Positions 23,530-25,140 of a stretch of DNA of 25,140 bases are shown piece by piece. The notes below the pieces were generated by a model. It ran no database searches. It was not told the DNA's origin and worked only from the letters and a program-made list of their open reading frames with translations. Within the stretch, counting starts at the first letter, position 1; each line of letters opens with the position of its first letter. This stretch comes from QNFN01 sp964195335. Its GTDB lineage: Bacteria > Pseudomonadota > Gammaproteobacteria > QNFN01. The stretch spans positions 1 through 25,140 of the forward strand of contig CAXMPC010000044.1 in the NCBI GenBank assembly GCA_964195335.1. The letters are read 5' to 3'. The position numbers and the translations under genes are program-made.

Positions 23530-23558
23530 TATGCATGTGACAAGTATGTTGTCAAATA
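23508..23558 (-). promoter_or_regulatory. 21-bp perfect inverted repeat with embedded promoter
   Basis: The arms at 23508-23528 and 23538-23558 match at all 21 positions around a 9-nt spacer. On the minus strand TTGACA (23555-23550) and CATAAT (23533-23528), 16 nt apart, form a near-consensus sigma-70 promoter for the MarR gene. The arms therefore cover the -35 box, the -10 box and the first codons. A dimeric regulator bound here would block RNA polymerase directly. The promoter is strikingly AT-rich compared with its surroundings. Confidence 0.85.
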
Positions 23559-23678
23559 GTGGCGACAGATGACGAGGCGACGGTTGGCAGGCCCTGTTTG
23601 GGTCCTGAGAAGTGACGTCAGGGTGAGTGTGAGCGGCCGGGGCTCCGCGAGGCCAATGGTTACCCGCGCAGGATTGAT

Positions 23679-24338
23679 CTAGGTCCTAGAGGGGCACAAG
23701 CGTCTCAGGCAGCAACCAACGCAGTGAGGACGGGGTCGACAGTTCGCCTTGGCATGACGGACGATCAGGGCGTGATACTCGTTGAAAACGGCAGCATCGT
23801 GCCCGAGTGCCTGCTCGAACCCGGTTCGCAAGGCCTCGTAGTGCTCATCCCCCGCCACCAGGCCAAGTCGGCTGAAGACCCGGCGGGTGTAGGCATCGAT
23901 AACGAACACCGGGCGACCGAAGGCGTAGAGAACGATGTCGTCGGCGGTCTCGGGCCCGACGCCGTGCAGACCTAGAAGTGCATCCCGCAGTCGCTGGGTC
24001 GACCAGCGACGCAAGCGCGGTTGCCCGCCCTGCTCCAGATACCAGCTACAGACCACGCGCAACCGACCGGCCTTGACGTTGAAGTAACCGGACGGTCTCA
24101 GAAGACGGGCCAGTTCGTCCTTTGGCAAGGCGAGCAACGCCTCCGGGCTAAGCGCGGCGGCTTGTTCCAGATTGACGATGGCCCGCTCGACGTTGCTCCA
24201 GGCGGTGTTCTGGGTCAGCACGGCACCGACGATCACCTCGAACGGTGTACGTGCCGGCCACCACTTTTGCGGGCCGTGGACCGCCAGCAGCCGCCGGTAC
24301 ACCGCGCGTAACCGGCGCGGCGGCAGCACGACGTGCAC
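23679..24338 (-). CDS. Endonuclease III-like DNA glycosylase (HhH-GPD, Fe-S)
   Basis: This 219-residue protein has the HhH-GPD fold: FEVIVGAVLTQNTAWSNVERAI, the hairpin LHGVGPETADDIV at 124-136, and the catalytic aspartate Asp148 in VFVIDAYTRRVF. Four cysteines for an iron-sulfur cluster close the protein (C-x5-C-x2-C-x5-C at 200, 206, 209, 215; Cys210 is extra). The lysine of bifunctional endonuclease III (GVGRKTA) is replaced by glutamate (GVGPETA), so it is probably a monofunctional glycosylase without lyase activity, like MagIII-type 3-methyladenine glycosylases. It removes damaged bases in base-excision repair. The GTG start lies 5 nt after the yajQ stop, implying one operon. Confidence 0.92.
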   Translation of the reverse strand: MHVVLPPRRLRAVYRRLLAVHGPQKWWPARTPFEVIVGAVLTQNTAWSNVERAIVNLEQAAALSPEALLALPKDELARLLRPSGYFNVKAGRLRVVCSWYLEQGGQPRLRRWSTQRLRDALLGLHGVGPETADDIVLYAFGRPVFVIDAYTRRVFSRLGLVAGDEHYEALRTGFEQALGHDAAVFNEYHALIVRHAKANCRPRPHCVGCCLRRLCPSRT

Positions 24339-24343
24339 AGGAA

Positions 24344-24829
24344 TCAGTCCCGGAAGTTGCTGAACTGCAGCGGCAGATCGATATCGTCGGCTCCACGCAG
24401 CAGCGCCATGACCTGTTGCAGGTCGTCGCGCTTCTTGCCGGTGACGCGCACCTGGTCGCCCTGGATCTGCGCCTGGACCTTCATCTTGGTCGCCTTGATG
24501 CGTTTGACGATGTCACGAGCGAGGTCGGTATCGACGCCGTGACGCAACGTCACCAGCTGGCGCGCCTGGCGCCCCGATTGCTCGGGTTCACCGATGTCGA
24601 GGCAGCCTGTGTCGATCTTCCGCTTGGCCAACTTGCCGCGCAGCATGTCGAGCATCTGGTTGAGCTGGAAATCGGCCTCGGCGATAAGCGTGACCACATG
24701 TTCAGCACGTTCGAAGCGGGCGTCGATCCCCTTGAAGTCGAAGCGGGTACCGACCTCGCGGTTGGCCTGGTCGACGGCATTGGTCACCTCGTGGAGATCG
24801 ACTTCGGAGACGATGTCGAAAGACGGCAT
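24344..24829 (-). CDS. yajQ: YajQ-family nucleotide-binding protein
   Basis: A 161-residue YajQ of normal length, recognised throughout: MPSFDIVSEVDLHEVTNAVD, REVGTRFDFKG, IDTGCLDIGEPEQSG, VKRIKATKMKVQAQIQGDQVRVTGKKRDDLQQV and the end LPLQFSNFRD. It has two ferredoxin-like domains. Family members bind nucleic acid or nucleotides, and in Xanthomonas and Pseudomonas YajQ relatives bind cyclic di-GMP and affect transcription. AGGA lies about 9 nt before the ATG. It is preceded by an unknown gene and followed by a DNA glycosylase in one apparent operon. Confidence 0.96.
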   Translation of the reverse strand: MPSFDIVSEVDLHEVTNAVDQANREVGTRFDFKGIDARFERAEHVVTLIAEADFQLNQMLDMLRGKLAKRKIDTGCLDIGEPEQSGRQARQLVTLRHGVDTDLARDIVKRIKATKMKVQAQIQGDQVRVTGKKRDDLQQVMALLRGADDIDLPLQFSNFRD

Positions 24830-24843
24830 GCGTGTGTCCTGTT

Positions 24844-25140
24844 TCAGTTCGCGGCCTTGCCGCTCCTGCCTTCCTTGTTGCGCTGGTCATGCAGGATGGT
24901 GACGGTGCGCGAGTGCGTCGCTACACCCGCCTCGGTCTCGATAGAGAGTGTAACGGTGTACTGGCGTCCATCGCGATCGTTGCCGCGCCGCGACACCTCC
25001 AGCAACGGGGTCGCGCGGTATCCTGCAGCCGTGATTTCAAGGGTGCCACTGCCGCTGTATTCACCGTACTCATCGTCGACACTGTAATTGGCGGAGAGGA
25101 TCGAGCAGCCGGCCGGAAGATGAATCTCGCCGAGCAGTTC
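24844..25140 (-). CDS. Hypothetical protein, C-terminal part (cut by window)
   Basis: The minus-strand frame is open from the window edge to a TGA at 24844-24846 and encodes at least 98 residues. Visible are AGCSILSANYSVDDEYGEYSG, GYRATPLLEVSRRGNDRDGR and QYTVTLSIETEAGVATHSRTVTI, then a basic tail HDQRNKEGRSGKAAN. The strand-rich pattern suggests a beta-sandwich, perhaps extracytoplasmic. I do not recognise the family. It ends 14 nt before yajQ and is probably in the same operon. Confidence 0.7.
   Translation of the reverse strand, partial: ELLGEIHLPAGCSILSANYSVDDEYGEYSGSGTLEITAAGYRATPLLEVSRRGNDRDGRQYTVTLSIETEAGVATHSRTVTILHDQRNKEGRSGKAAN

Noticed and set aside
23508..23558. Transposon end or attachment site
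   Set aside because: The repeat is isolated, has no target duplication or nearby recombinase, and covers a regulator's own promoter, which fits an operator better.
23559..23678. Divergent gene to the right of the MarR palindrome
   Set aside because: The plus-strand TTGACA at 23511 has no -10 at a suitable distance, and the 120 nt before the glycosylase stop hold no plausible reading frame.

Overview
This 25.1 kb window is dense, high-GC bacterial chromosome, and nothing in it looks plasmid- or phage-derived. I see no rRNA, tRNA, CRISPR array, insertion sequence or integrase. The gene set (yciK, yajQ, galU, hpnD/hpnE hopanoid genes, a TusA-like protein, rhodanese, TlpA/SoxW-like thioredoxins, bacteriohemerythrin, GlcG/HbpS) points to a gammaproteobacterium, perhaps a Chromatiales-like sulfur-oxidising lineage. 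That placement is inference from gene content and base composition.

Layout. (1) 1-1134: the end of a rhodanese gene, a complete bacteriohemerythrin, and a convergent TusA-like sulfur carrier. (2) 1324-5653, all minus strand: a small unknown ORF, a secreted metzincin-like metallopeptidase, a secreted two-repeat protein with a clear terminator, a periplasmic protein with two thioredoxin folds, an N-terminally truncated receiver domain, a small lipoprotein and a two-helix membrane protein. (3) 5880-7556, minus: an HbpS/GlcG protein followed by an MFS transporter. (4) 7724-9155, plus: peroxiredoxin and alpha/beta hydrolase. (5) 9123-10165, minus: an unknown secreted two-Cys protein followed 2 nt later by a TlpA-like thioredoxin. 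(6) 10354-11304, plus: a secreted helical protein. (7) 11336-15887, minus: a Tat-exported multicopper oxidase, two related HD domain proteins and galU. (8) 15998-21185, plus: an OmpR/EnvZ-type two-component pair, then hpnD, hpnE and yciK. (9) 21288-22067: a GNAT acetyltransferase broken by two frame disruptions. (10) 22129-23529, minus: an overlapping MarR / small membrane protein / methyltransferase operon under a long perfect palindrome. (11) 23679-25140, minus: an unknown protein (partial), yajQ and an endonuclease III-like DNA glycosylase.

Themes. Thiol and sulfur chemistry recurs: rhodanese, TusA, a dual thioredoxin, a TlpA-like protein and a peroxiredoxin. Envelope functions recur too: hopanoids, UDP-glucose supply and several secreted proteins. 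The most distinctive signals are the 21-bp perfect inverted repeat that carries a consensus-like promoter and the start codons of the MarR gene, probably read as a leaderless mRNA; the paired HD proteins that have both lost the GYP tyrosine and the HDxGK lysine; and the two independent lesions in the GNAT gene. I found no clearly new multi-gene defence or mobile system. The MarR cassette is the best candidate for an uncharacterised unit.
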